From contig MU006233.1 in assembly GCA_010093685.1 (NCBI GenBank), forward strand, positions 744,001 through 808,000: 64,000 nucleotides of DNA, in the 5' to 3' direction. Source of the DNA: Ophiobolus disseminans. Its lineage: Eukaryota; Ascomycota; Dothideomycetes; Pleosporales; Phaeosphaeriaceae. Position 1 is the stretch's first letter. Each line of letters opens with the position of its first letter. The notes under the pieces are model-generated. The model was not told the origin of the DNA. It did no database searches and was given only the letters and a program-made list of their open reading frames with translations. Made by a program: the position numbers and the translations under genes. This document shows, piece by piece, positions 54,310 through 64,000 of the stretch.

Positions 54310-55383
54310 ATGGTCTCCTTCCACACAAACTTCACCATGGCAATCGTTGGTAAAAAACGCTCATACTCGGACATGGCTGCGGGGACAACTCAGCCCTACA
54401 AGCAACAGCGCAAGACGAAATCGGCCTTGAAGAAGGATGGCCCTATCTCGAAAGAGCCGACTGCAAATATTGCATCCATTTTTCGCATGCGAAATAACAA
54501 TCAAGCCACTTTATCGGGTATTCCAGCAGAGTTGCGGCTCCAGATTTACTCCCACCTCTGTGACTCGACACTCATCCACGTACACAATCACAAAGATCAC
54601 AACGCTGGGACCTCTCGGTTCACATGGACGCCATGCCGCTCTCCAAGTGCAGCCTCGCCCCTTCTATGCGCAAACCCGAAATGGTCAGGCATGTGTGAGG
54701 AAGAAGATCGATGCACCTACAAAATCTACGCTCCACCAGAACCAGTAGGCTTCTGGGCACTCGCAGCATCGAACAAGTCCATCCGCAATGAGACACAAGA
54801 GTTCTTCCTTCGCAGGACCGTCGTCTCCATCCATCCTCATGACCTGCGACCTTGGCTTGATCACCTTGAAGAGAAAGATCCGCAACGGCTCGACAACTTG
54901 CGCAGGATAACGCTTGCGGCTCCGAACTCGTATCGAAACTTCAACAACACAGAGCTCCAACTTGTGCGTGACCGCATTCCAAATCTGGAAGGCCTTGGTC
55001 TTCAATGCCAGGACTCACTCTGGCGTTGGGTACGCTCACGTCTCAACAACGACATTCAAATGGACGACAATGCATGGAAGAGGTGGCACTTGGTCGACTG
55101 GTTGAAGGCCTTTGACCCTTCGGTCACGATCGCTATGGAAGCAATGGTCTGGCGAAAGGTGCATCCACGCTGGAACCCCAATGATACGGAGCAGCAGGTA
55201 GCGATTCGAGTAACTCGCGAAGGGAGGACTGCTGGGGATGGGTCCGGGTATCGGTCTACTTCTGGTTGGGCGGACGAAGACGTTGAGGTTGAGGTTGTCA
55301 AGCCTGGCAACCTTGCATCAAAGAAACGGAATGCCAAGTGGAGGCAGTGGTGGCGCGGAAAGGAGATGAAGGGATTTGCTTGA
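54310..55383 (+). CDS. F-box/2EXR-like protein, function unknown
   Basis: A single exon of 357 residues from ATG 54310; an ATG at 54337 (MAIVGKKRSYSDM) would give 348 and is a plausible alternative. After a basic N terminus, the motif LSGIPAELRLQIYSHLCDST at about residue 68 is of the F-box-like/2EXR type, followed by FWALAASNKSIRNETQEFFL. The C terminus is basic and Trp-rich (KWRQWWRGKEMKGF). It may act as a substrate receptor or be a 2EXR relative; function is not shown. Confidence 0.7.
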   Translation: MVSFHTNFTMAIVGKKRSYSDMAAGTTQPYKQQRKTKSALKKDGPISKEPTANIASIFRMRNNNQATLSGIPAELRLQIYSHLCDSTLIHVHNHKDHNAGTSRFTWTPCRSPSAASPLLCANPKWSGMCEEEDRCTYKIYAPPEPVGFWALAASNKSIRNETQEFFLRRTVVSIHPHDLRPWLDHLEEKDPQRLDNLRRITLAAPNSYRNFNNTELQLVRDRIPNLEGLGLQCQDSLWRWVRSRLNNDIQMDDNAWKRWHLVDWLKAFDPSVTIAMEAMVWRKVHPRWNPNDTEQQVAIRVTREGRTAGDGSGYRSTSGWADEDVEVEVVKPGNLASKKRNAKWRQWWRGKEMKGFA

Positions 55384-56374
55384 TCATGTCACGTATGATG
55401 TATGCACTCGGGGTACCAAGGCGAGCAAATTGAAGACGGATTAAATTTTCACGTGATACATACCGATCCGTACACAGGACCGGTAAACATCCTGGCAATG
55501 TAACATGAGTGGTCTATAGGGCAATATGGGGGCCGGCTATCCACTCGTGTTATACGGAACAATTCAACTTGGGATATTACAAGATTAGCAGCCGTCTGAT
55601 GTGAGACCGTCCCGGCCCTCGGACTAGCAAGATGACAAGAAAGGCACATCTCGTCTCAGCCCACGCTACGGACCAGATGCGGCAGGGGCGTGGGAAAGTG
55701 GCACGTGGAGCCCTCGTAGTCGTCAAACGTATGCCAGGCGCAGCGTTTCTTTTGCATGATGCCCGCCGCAGAGTGCATTGCGCCAGCCCTATCGAAAAAG
55801 GCAATCCTCCGTGGCACGCCCAAAGGCGGTTCCTGTGCTGCCTGGAGGTGGTGGCCGAACGGGAGGGTAGAACACAGGGAGCGGAGCACAAAGGACCCTC
55901 TTACCGTTCGCACGGCGAGGAGTCATGTGCAGTCCGGCTGACTTTTTCTTATTCGCGGTGTTTTTGCAGGTGGTGATGCGTTGGCAAGGCATGTTCCTGG
56001 CATGCCCAGCATCCTTCGGCTCGCTGCGTCAGTGATGCGCCTTCAGTCCGAATCGAGAAGGGCCTGATTCCCATCGCACTTCACCCATCATCCCACCCCG
56101 TCCCATCCAGCACCCACGCATCGTCGCTGCAAATGCCCAACGAGTCCACACGCCACGCTTCCCCTGCCTCGACAGCGAACACGCGCCCCTGCGGCGCCGG
56201 CCAACGACTGCGCGCCGCGTGCTGGCGACTGTGCGCCTAGCCTCGCTGAAGGAGAGTGGCCTCCCGGACCGCCGTGCTATCCATTCACCCACGAACAGCG
56301 CAGCACCGCACTGCACCCAGCATGCCACGAGCGCGCCTGCCATTTGACGACTCACCGCTGGCACCACCTTCACC
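55384..56374. other. Intergenic, 1 kb
   Basis: I see no gene. The GC-rich part from 56040 to 56374 produces long shadow frames on the minus strand and is probably the leader and promoter of the VAC7 gene. Confidence 0.45.
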
Positions 56375-59300
56375 ATGACCTCGGCCAACGACAGCGACTT
56401 CCAGTCCATGACGGGCGCGATGGAGTCCGCCGAACCCGCAACCGACACAGCGCCCACGCCCCAGGCACCCGCCCCCGCTCCTCCCTCGACGTCGGCAGCC
56501 AGTGCATCTGCCGCGCCCACGAGGCACCAGACGACGCTCGCGGGTGCGCGCTCGCTCAACGTGTCGGGCTCTCCCTCGCCCAAGTCGCCCATGCACTCGC
56601 GAGACGCCTCGCCTGTCCGCCCCCATCACCGCGCCGCCGCACCCCCAGGCTCCTCAAACCACCGAGCTGGCCTCCGTTCACGCAAGAGCAGCGCCGACGT
56701 CAGCCCCAGTCGCGGCTCCAGCCTTGCCGGCTCAAGTAGCTCACCCTCCGCCGCCGCGATACAGCGGGCCCTGTCTTCCACCAGCATACCTCAACTCCCA
56801 CTTGCAGCTTCACCATCTACAGACGCTACCAAGGCACCCCGGCCCTTGAAGTCGACGTCTGGACCCAGCTCAGGGGACAACACGCCCCATTGGCCCATCT
56901 CGCCGCGTCTGCGATCTCCGCCGCCGACCGGTTCCGACAGCCGATCTGGTTCTCGTTCACGTGCAAACTCCCTGCGCAACCAGCTCAGAAAGTCCGAGGC
57001 TCAGTCCACCCCCGCCATTGTCGTCCAGAGCTCATCGCCAGCCTCAATCTCACGGATTCCGGTGAGGGAGGAGACGGTGGGGAGCGATCCGGACGAGCCT
57101 GGGATGAGCATCAAAGGGCCGTCCCGAGGCGCAAGTGGTGCGGCACCCAAATTGGAGACGGTACAGGAGTCGAGTCTGCCTGCTACGCCAGGCTTCGATG
57201 GTCTGGAAATTGACAGGTACGGCGTTCCCCGCAGCGGCCCCACTCTTTGTCATGACGACGCACCTTGCAGCTACCCGCGGATAGGAAAACTAGGCCCGAC
57301 ACACACTTTGCTAGCACACAGCTAACGGCTATCTCAGCTTCATCTCGTCCCCCAGCGCGTCCAAAACCTCCGACGAAGAGCGCAATGACGTCAGCTCCTC
57401 CAAAATCACCGAAGACCTCAGCTCGACCAACAACAGCAGCAGCATGCACACCGGCAGCGGCAGCGACAGCGGCCCAAAGGCGGCAAAGAAGGGCAAGATG
57501 CAGGAGCAACGCTCAGCCTCAACGCAGCGGCCGAACCACGTCACATCCAAGCCCTCCCTCTCCTCGCTGTCGACGCGTTCCGCCACCCAGCCGCCCCTCC
57601 GCAACATGACCGTCGAGACGGAGACGATCCCCTCCGTCGCACAGTCAGCCATTGGCAACTCAGACCGCTCAGCCTCGGGTCGCGTCGACGGCAGCCTGCG
57701 CCTGAAACCCAGCAACGAAACAATACGGCCCAAGAAAGAGAGGAAGCAGCCGAAGCGGAAAGCGCCGTCGATCAATGCGAGCACTGGTAGGTCACCTCAT
57801 ATCTCATACCACTACTTTGTCCCGAGCAGGCCGGATGTGGGCTCGCGCTCAAACACAGCATCCTCCGTCGGTAGTTCTATTTCCTATCGCTCATACGACG
57901 ACCGGTGCCCAATGGCGGCCTTGTCGCCCCCAAGCCCGGAGATGCGTATGGTCGAGCAGCGCCCCTCCCTCCGTTATTTTTATTCAAACACTAACTCAAG
58001 CTTCCGTAAAGTTTCATCAAAAGCAGATGTCTTCGAACAAAAGGTCGCCAGCGCAGTCGATGAGGCCAACTCGTCTGACTCCGATGCGACCTTCATCTAT
58101 GAGTCGAACCCGCCAGAACAGCCGCACCGCAGCCGGCAGCACCATCATTCGCGCACTCCAAGCATGACCTCGATCGCCAGTCTGGCCGACCCGCGTCTTG
58201 CCATACGCGACGCACACAAAAATCCAAACAAGAAAAGCAGCATGAAGTTCACCAACCCATACAACAACCCCGGCGCTGATCCCGACGCCCCGGATCGTGG
58301 AGAAGGAACCATACGAATTGGGTCGGGCCGAGCTGGGGGTGGCAGCCACCACCATCATATCGGAAGGCATGGCCAAGGCAGAGGCGCGCTAAGCCACCTA
58401 GTGCTTGATAGTGATTCGTCACTACAGCAATCATCGCGCACACGTGGTCCATCCTCAAGACAAGCATCCCAGCCCAACAGCCCGCGGTTCCACACTTTGT
58501 CGCTAGCCAACGGCCACAGCAACGGCAGCAAGAAACATGGCGAATACTCGGCCTACGACATCGATACCGAACACGCAGCTGACGACGAGAGAACGCCACT
58601 GATCCCAAATGGACGCAGTCCCCGCGTACGAACGCCTCGACGCAGAAACAGCGTAACCGTGCGTGTCGAGCGACGCCATCGTCAAGGCAGCGGCTGGTGT
58701 AGGCGTGCTGCTGGGTGCCTCGTTTTATGCATCCTGCTTCTCGTGGTCATCTTCAGCTCCGTTGGGCTTGTCTTTGCAACTACCAAGCCATTGACCAACG
58801 TCAAGGTTGAAGGTATTCAGAATGTTGTCGCCAGTCAAGAGGAGATCATTCTCGATGTCATCGTCGCTGCAGTAAACCCCAACATCATCGGAGTCACCAT
58901 TGTGGACATGGATGTCACTATCTTCGCGAAGAGCAAGCACGTAGGCTCAGACAAATGGTGGCGACATCATGGAAATGGCGAGGAGAATGACCAAGAAAAG
59001 TGGACGCCCGTGGATGACGACTTTTCGATCAACGGGATTGATGAGGGGACCGACCCGATCGAAGGCGAACCTCGCACCATGTCTCTTGGCCGCATTTCCC
59101 AATTCGACTCACCTCTAAATTTCGAAGGCTCATTTTTCTCGCGAAAACGAGCCGCATCCATCGGCGAAATTCGTCTTGACCGCCCCGGAAACAAAACTGA
59201 GGTTGGCGGACCAGATCGCTGGGAGGAGGTCCTGCAATTCCCCTTCGAGCTCATTGTACGCGGCAACTTCAAATACCAACTACCACTCAGCACCCGGGAG

Positions 59301-59462
59301 CAGAAATTCCCAGTCACTGCATCCTACTACTACGATCCTGATGCAGAGAAGAAGAAACTCAAAGCATCAGCGGAACAGCACATGTATACCTCGCACTCTG
59401 TACCACCAAAGGCATTGGGACGGTATGACCGGAGAGCTCTTCCGCTCCTCGAGTCGCTATAA
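56375..59462 (+). CDS. VAC7: Vacuolar segregation protein 7 (Vac7)
   Basis: Exons 56375-57216, 57338-57786 and 58012-59462 give 913 residues. Residues 1-640 or so are disordered and Ser-rich, with the Vac7-type block SSKADVFEQKVASAVDEANS followed by YESNPPE restored by the second splice. One membrane span (CLVLCILLLVVIFSSVGLVF) is followed by a luminal beta-domain (NVKVEGIQNVVASQEEIILD, VIVAAVNPNIIGVTIVDMDV) resembling a LEA-type fold. Vac7 activates the Fab1 PI3P 5-kinase complex and so controls PI(3,5)P2 and vacuole size. The second intron (225 bp, GTAGGT...AAAG) is free of stops and a multiple of three; retention would insert 75 residues. I favour splicing, because the join restores the conserved block and a CACTAAC branch site lies 18 bp before the acceptor. 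Confidence 0.9.
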
Positions 59463-60721
59463 CCGTTCCCTGTCACAATACTATATCGATTACTTTCCGG
59501 AGTGGGCCAGCCTGCATCGGCGGCCCCAGCAAAAGAATGACAAAAGCACTTCCGATACCCCATTAAACACGACTTTACGACCCATAGAACTGATTCGGAA
59601 CGGCCAGCCCCCCATTAGCTCGCCTCTTTCTCGGCTTCATCGCCCTTACGAGTTTTCTTTTCACGCCTCATCCCTGCTTCCGCCAACAGTTGGTTGGTTG
59701 TACGATTACGCATATGGCATGCGATCCTAGCAAGGAGTCATCTTTGTGACCGTGCTAGCTCCTGTTGTTTTCTTCGCAGAGGATTCTGCCTCCATCCTCG
59801 CTTTTTTCGCAATTTTCGTGTTGGAGGTGGGCACGTTGCTGCCCGATCACGCTCATTTACACCTATCTTCTATGTCTTATATATTAGCTATCTGCCTCCT
59901 CTAGGGCTTGGGTCTCGCATGGCATGGCTCGGCATGGCAACTTGGAGCGTTGGGCTAGCGGGTTGCATTTTAGGCGAGGCGAGATCAGATCAGAATCAAT
60001 TGAGATTGTTTTGGGCTACTCTGTAGTTTGAGGGCTGGCGACTTGACTTTGTTCATGTACTGTCGTGAAGTCAAGTTCTTCCATTGTTGATGAATGTAGC
60101 GGATCTCATTTGTGAAGAAATCGCAAAGAGGCTAGCGCTGCTTTGATGCCTTGGCATGACCTGGGGATCTCGAGGCGAGGCTTCCTGTAATACAACACGA
60201 CTGCGCCGCACTTTCAGTGTGCATATCATTGTTTGAACTCTCTTCAGATGATTATGCTAATCCCCATATCTACTTCGGAAATACGTAGCTCAGTTGTGAT
60301 CAGTGTCTCATCATGAGAGCACGAGAAAGAATGAGGCTGAAAAGCGGAGCGACCAGTGAGGCGCCATCTGTCGAGAGGCATGCGCAACCTCGCTCGCCCT
60401 TTCGCACTGGAGTCGACGTAAATCATCACCATTAGCGAGCCGCATCGCAAATGATTTGAGCCATTACGATTTTACTGAGTGAGGCAGGTATTATCGTTTT
60501 GGCCTAGCCTACAGTTTCCCAGCTGGAAACCAGATAGTCGTGGCTCACAGAGATTGGGGCTGGGCGTGTTGCCCGCTCCGTCAGCCTGTTCCATCTACTG
60601 CCATCATCGTCCACTCCAGACATCTTTGTATCTCGAACACACTTCGCGGCACCACACCACCACTTACGCCGGATGGACAACGGTCAGAATCCAGCTATTG
60701 TGGGCGTGTGGATGAACTATA
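59463..60721. other. Intergenic, 1.26 kb
   Basis: I see no gene. The frames are short and random. The region 60480-60721 is probably the leader of the next gene. Confidence 0.45.
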
Positions 60722-62988
60722 ATGAAAAGAGTGGTAAGGCAGCCCTAGTCTAGTTATTCGAGGTACATGGGCTTCAGACACTGATCAAGGTTGTAGTCTT
60801 ACTGTTGTCAATTCCAAACCCGTGGGGCGTGGTAATCGTAGCCGCTGCAGGACTTTGGCTTTCTTGGTCTGTAAAATATATTCGGAAACTGGCAGGACAT
60901 ACTGCACTTTGGATTCAATCACGAAAACGCAGCCCGCCGGGAGCCGCCGATGATGATGAGAGTCCTAGTGAATCTACGTCATTGTTGGGCCATGACTCCA
61001 GCAGCTCGGCTGATAGGACGGTACGACCACTCGCGAGAGCTTTCAAAGACAACCGTGGCATCCGCGATCTTTTCGTCGATTCCTTTCTCAGCAAGGAGTT
61101 TAAATCGAAAAGCGAGAGACTCTGGCTTCTCCTGTTTACAATCCTTGTCGCACTCCTCGCCTTTGGCATTATAGTTGGAGGGTACTTTTGGGCACAGATC
61201 AGAGTTGACGGTCCCGCAAGGCTTGCGTCAGACAAGTGCGGACTTTGGCTGTTTGAAGGCGGAAAGCGCTCGGAAGCGGCCACTCGTGCCCGAATGCTTG
61301 ATCTTGAAAAAGAAGAAAGAGCTGCTCAATTTGCAGCTGATTGTTATGGTCGATCCGGCTCGCTCGCCACTAGATGCAAGATTCTGTATCAGCCAACTCT
61401 TCCTGTGGAAGCAATCTACACCAACGACTGCCCTTTCCCGAACCAGATATGTCGCCTGAATCGGACCGTCACATTCGCCACTTCGACTATCGACGCAGGA
61501 TATCTGGGCATCAACGGTCTTTCAACTCCCCGTTTCCGTCGGAGCACAACATGTACGCCATTGAGCATGGAATATCCTTACATTCAAAACAAGACCGAGA
61601 ATGGTACCACAACATTCACATATCACTATGGTTCAAAGCAAGTTGGCGATAACGTTGTCGATTATACATACTCAACCGTCGGCGATCCATGGGACCGTCT
61701 GGCCCCGATATACGACGTCTTCGCGTACAGCTCGAACGCGGATAGCTCAGATCATCCTGTATGGACACCGCATCCGGATCTGACACCACCTGCGTACAGT
61801 ACCGTGACAATCATATTTGTTTCATCGCTACGGATTCTTTACGAAGAATACAGCAGCGATCCCATATTCCCCGCGGACGATGATTTTTATCTCCCTGGAG
61901 ATCCCAAAGCGTGGTTTCGAAACACTGATCCTCGAGCTCGACCACTTGCCTGTATCAACACCATAGAAGTATGCGATCCTGATGGTACGACATGCTGGAA
62001 CGTCAATGAGCCATCTAACAACAACAGCGTACCGGATGATACACCGGAGTTCATCGTGTTGTACTCCGCACTCTACAAGACTGACATCTACTACTCTCTC
62101 GCAAAACGCCAGGGACGCTCGTTACTTGCGCAGAAGAAAGTGTCGCAATACTTCTCCGCAGCCTTGGGGGACGATCCCTGGGTCGCCGAGGTCGAGAGCT
62201 GGGTATGGACGGCTCTCGCTCGTACATCTATCAATGCGTGGAGTGTCGCAAGCGGCGAAGATTCGGTCCACGCTAACAAAGGAGGCTTCATCGAAGTAAC
62301 AAAAGGATACAGCAATCTTTGTGGGAGATACAAATACAACCCCCAAGGATACCAGAGTCTGCGTTTCGTACCGCTTATGCTTCTTGCAATGTCTTTGCCA
62401 CTTATTTGGTTACTCAGCTGGGACGGAGAGTCCATTGCGCGAACCGCTTCACCGATCTTCGATACCGTCGACAGGATCATACTGAACAAATCGACGAAGC
62501 TATTACATAGATCTGATAGCTTCCCGGGAAGCCTGATCAAGAAGTTGCTGGACCGGAAGCCCGCAAGGTCTCAAGGCGGCGACGTCGGCTCTGCTCAATT
62601 AACATCGAGCACAAGTAGTTCGCCTGATAACATACCACCGAGTGCACAAGTCAGTGAGCCTCAGCAGACGACACATCCCACAGCCGAATCGTCAACGACC
62701 GCAGCTGCACGGGAACACCAGGGTCTTGACTCTGCAAACACAGGCGCTACGATGACGCCAGCTTCCACGGCGCAGGATTCTGGGAACCTGGATGAGAACT
62801 TTATAACATGGGAGCCTCTAGTGTTTCACTTGCTCATCTACCTTGTCTGGTTCCTTATCACCCATTTTCTGGTGTTGTTGTTTCTCATGTTGGCTTTGAT
62901 TTCAATGGCTATATCTAGAAGGATACATGGCCCACACAATCAGTCTGCTGTCGATCGTGGGGCGGGAGTACGTCGGCTATCTTCATAA
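60722..62988 (+). CDS. Large multi-span membrane protein, unknown function
   Basis: The main frame has no ATG near its 5' end (the first in-frame codons at 60790 on are open but not ATG). A 12-nt first exon (60722-60733, MKRV, donor GTAAGG) joined to the acceptor CAG at 60777 gives TLIKVVVLLLSIPNPW and 741 residues (exons 60722-60733 and 60778-62988). This is a guess; an AAG acceptor at 60789 is equally in frame. Topology: a span near the N terminus (WGVVIVAAAGLWLSWSV), a second (LWLLLFTILVALLAFGIIVG), then a large Cys- and Asn-glycosylation-rich ectodomain, a third span (VPLMLLAMSLPLIWLL) and a C-terminal pair (HLLIYLVWFLITHFLVLLFL). I do not recognise the family. Confidence 0.68.
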
Positions 62989-63824
62989 CGCTGTTCAATG
63001 TGGCATTTCTCGATTCGTGATGGACAGCAGATCCAAGTCTCTTTCTTGGCCGGTGCGGCTCTTGCTGACCGCCATGGCAAAAAACTGGATTGTGGCATCG
63101 TTGTTCGCGAATAAACGGCGGATAGAGGACTATGCTGACCGGTGCGCACTGAGCGGTGTACCCTCAGACTTATGATAGGTCAGCCTTGTCTGCTCGCATG
63201 AGCAGGAGGCGTTGTTTTGCTCTCTCTGGCAGCCATTGGCTGACTAGCAGAGGAGCGTTGGCCTTCTCCTGGGGAGCCCTTCCCGGTTAAAACACAACCA
63301 ACCCAACGTTGGTCCTGTCAGATCTGTCCACGTCGCCAGTAAAACCAGGTTGCCTTGTGCGCTGGACACTACTTCTGCCGCCCCAAACCAATGGGTATGG
63401 AGCCCAAAGAATCGGGCTTGAGATCGTGTGGAATGGCGTTCGGATGGCTATTATCGCCACACATGGTCAGAATTATAACCTTCCACGATGTCGCTTTCAT
63501 CCTATGCTTGATCCGACCTCACCCCCGCCTTAGTATATCATATCGCTCTGGTTAGCCAAGTGCCCTATTGACCCTTGCTTTCTAAGTAACTCGTACCACA
63601 TCATCAAACATCACAATCTTGCCGAACACTCCGCCTCGGCATTTTTCGCTGCCATACCGAAGCCGTACTTTTTGGACCCGCAGTATCTACGGCCCTCGCA
63701 GAACGTAGAGAGCTACACTGCTCTCACAAGCTCATACTCGCCTCTACAAACATCCGCGTGCTATAAGAACCCTATCGGTACTTGTCGTTACGTTTCCCTA
63801 CCTTCCCGATCCCATCGCCCGGCA
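62989..63824. other. Intergenic, 0.8 kb
   Basis: An 83-codon plus-strand frame (62927-63175) overlaps the end of the previous gene in another frame; it could be a last exon that I cannot connect. A CTATAAGA sequence near 63762 lies about 60 bp before the next ATG and looks like a core promoter. Confidence 0.4.
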
Positions 63825-64000
63825 ATGTCGCCTAGGAGGAGTGGGTTTTGTGACTTCTGTGGATGTCCCAATTCCATGTGCGATGAAACAGAATGCGACG
63901 GACAAGGATTGCGTGATGATCTACGGCACCGCGAAGATCAGGACAAAAATGGTAATATGAAGGATGGAGATAAGGTCGGAGGTCGTACCTATTTGCGCGG
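63825..64000 (+). CDS. Start of a Cys-rich protein, cut by the window end
   Basis: The open frame runs from ATG 63825 off the right edge: 58 complete codons with no stop. The N terminus has closely spaced Cys (FCDFCGCPNSMCDETECDGQG) followed by a charged stretch. A TATA-like sequence lies 60 bp upstream. The Cys spacing suggests metal binding, but 58 residues are too few to name a family. Confidence 0.5.
   Translation, partial: MSPRRSGFCDFCGCPNSMCDETECDGQGLRDDLRHREDQDKNGNMKDGDKVGGRTYLR

Noticed and set aside
56029..56592. 187-codon minus-strand open frame
   Set aside because: Lies in the GC-rich leader and the first exon of VAC7; Gly/Ala/Val-rich shadow.
62927..63175. 83-codon frame overlapping the end of the large membrane protein
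   Set aside because: It could be a last exon, but I found no donor/acceptor pair that joins it in phase. Left out as unsupported.

Overview
The window reads as nuclear DNA of a filamentous ascomycete (Pezizomycotina; a dothideomycete is my best guess, from overall protein character only). Support: many genes split by short introns (about 45-90 bp) with GTRNGT donors and CTRAC-type branch sites, fungal-only families (HET domain, 2EXR, Vac7, GH125/Mug157, Ecm4-like GST), a tRNA with a canonical intron after the anticodon, and gene-sized intergenic gaps. Gene order is mixed on both strands and there is no operon logic. I found no rRNA, CRISPR array, transposase or intact mobile element.

Layout. 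1-2312: gene-free, with a decayed tandem repeat of about 130 bp. 2313-9564: NIPA-type Mg2+ transporter (-), COG4 (+), GH125 mannosidase (+). 9565-15898: a surface-protein block with two tandem paralogous single-pass receptor-like proteins and a large secreted protein with a GPI-type C terminus. 15899-17980: gene-poor. 17981-24463: a tiny three-exon zinc-binding protein (-), a Zrc1/Cot1-like CDF transporter (+) with a GC-AG intron, a 2EXR protein (-), a broken Nudix/DUF4743 gene (-), and an Ecm4-like glutathione S-transferase (+). 24464-33235: four-span membrane protein (-), cytochrome P450 (+), two unknown proteins, a RING-like/ankyrin-like protein. 33697-40929: Sub1/PC4, tRNA-Phe, HET protein, GNAT acetyltransferase (-), Utp18. 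41417-45460: 1347-residue mucin-like surface protein. 46224-55383: CCCH zinc-finger protein and four uncharacterised proteins. 56375-64000: Vac7, a large multi-span membrane protein, and the start of a Cys-rich protein cut by the window end.

Most recognisable genes are housekeeping: Golgi tethering (COG4), ribosome biogenesis (Utp18), transcription (Sub1), vacuole/endosome (Vac7, CDF transporter) and Mg2+ transport. The accessory content is cell-surface and self-recognition material (tandem receptor-like pair, GPI protein, mucin-like protein, HET protein, orphan P450). The best items for a second look are the tandem receptor-like pair with a splice-phase problem in copy 2, the Nudix pseudogene with two independent lesions, the hidden small zinc-binding gene with a 17-nt first exon, and several stop-free introns whose length is a multiple of three. 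Exon boundaries were inferred by eye from splice signals and reading-frame continuity; every coordinate pair given was checked for phase.
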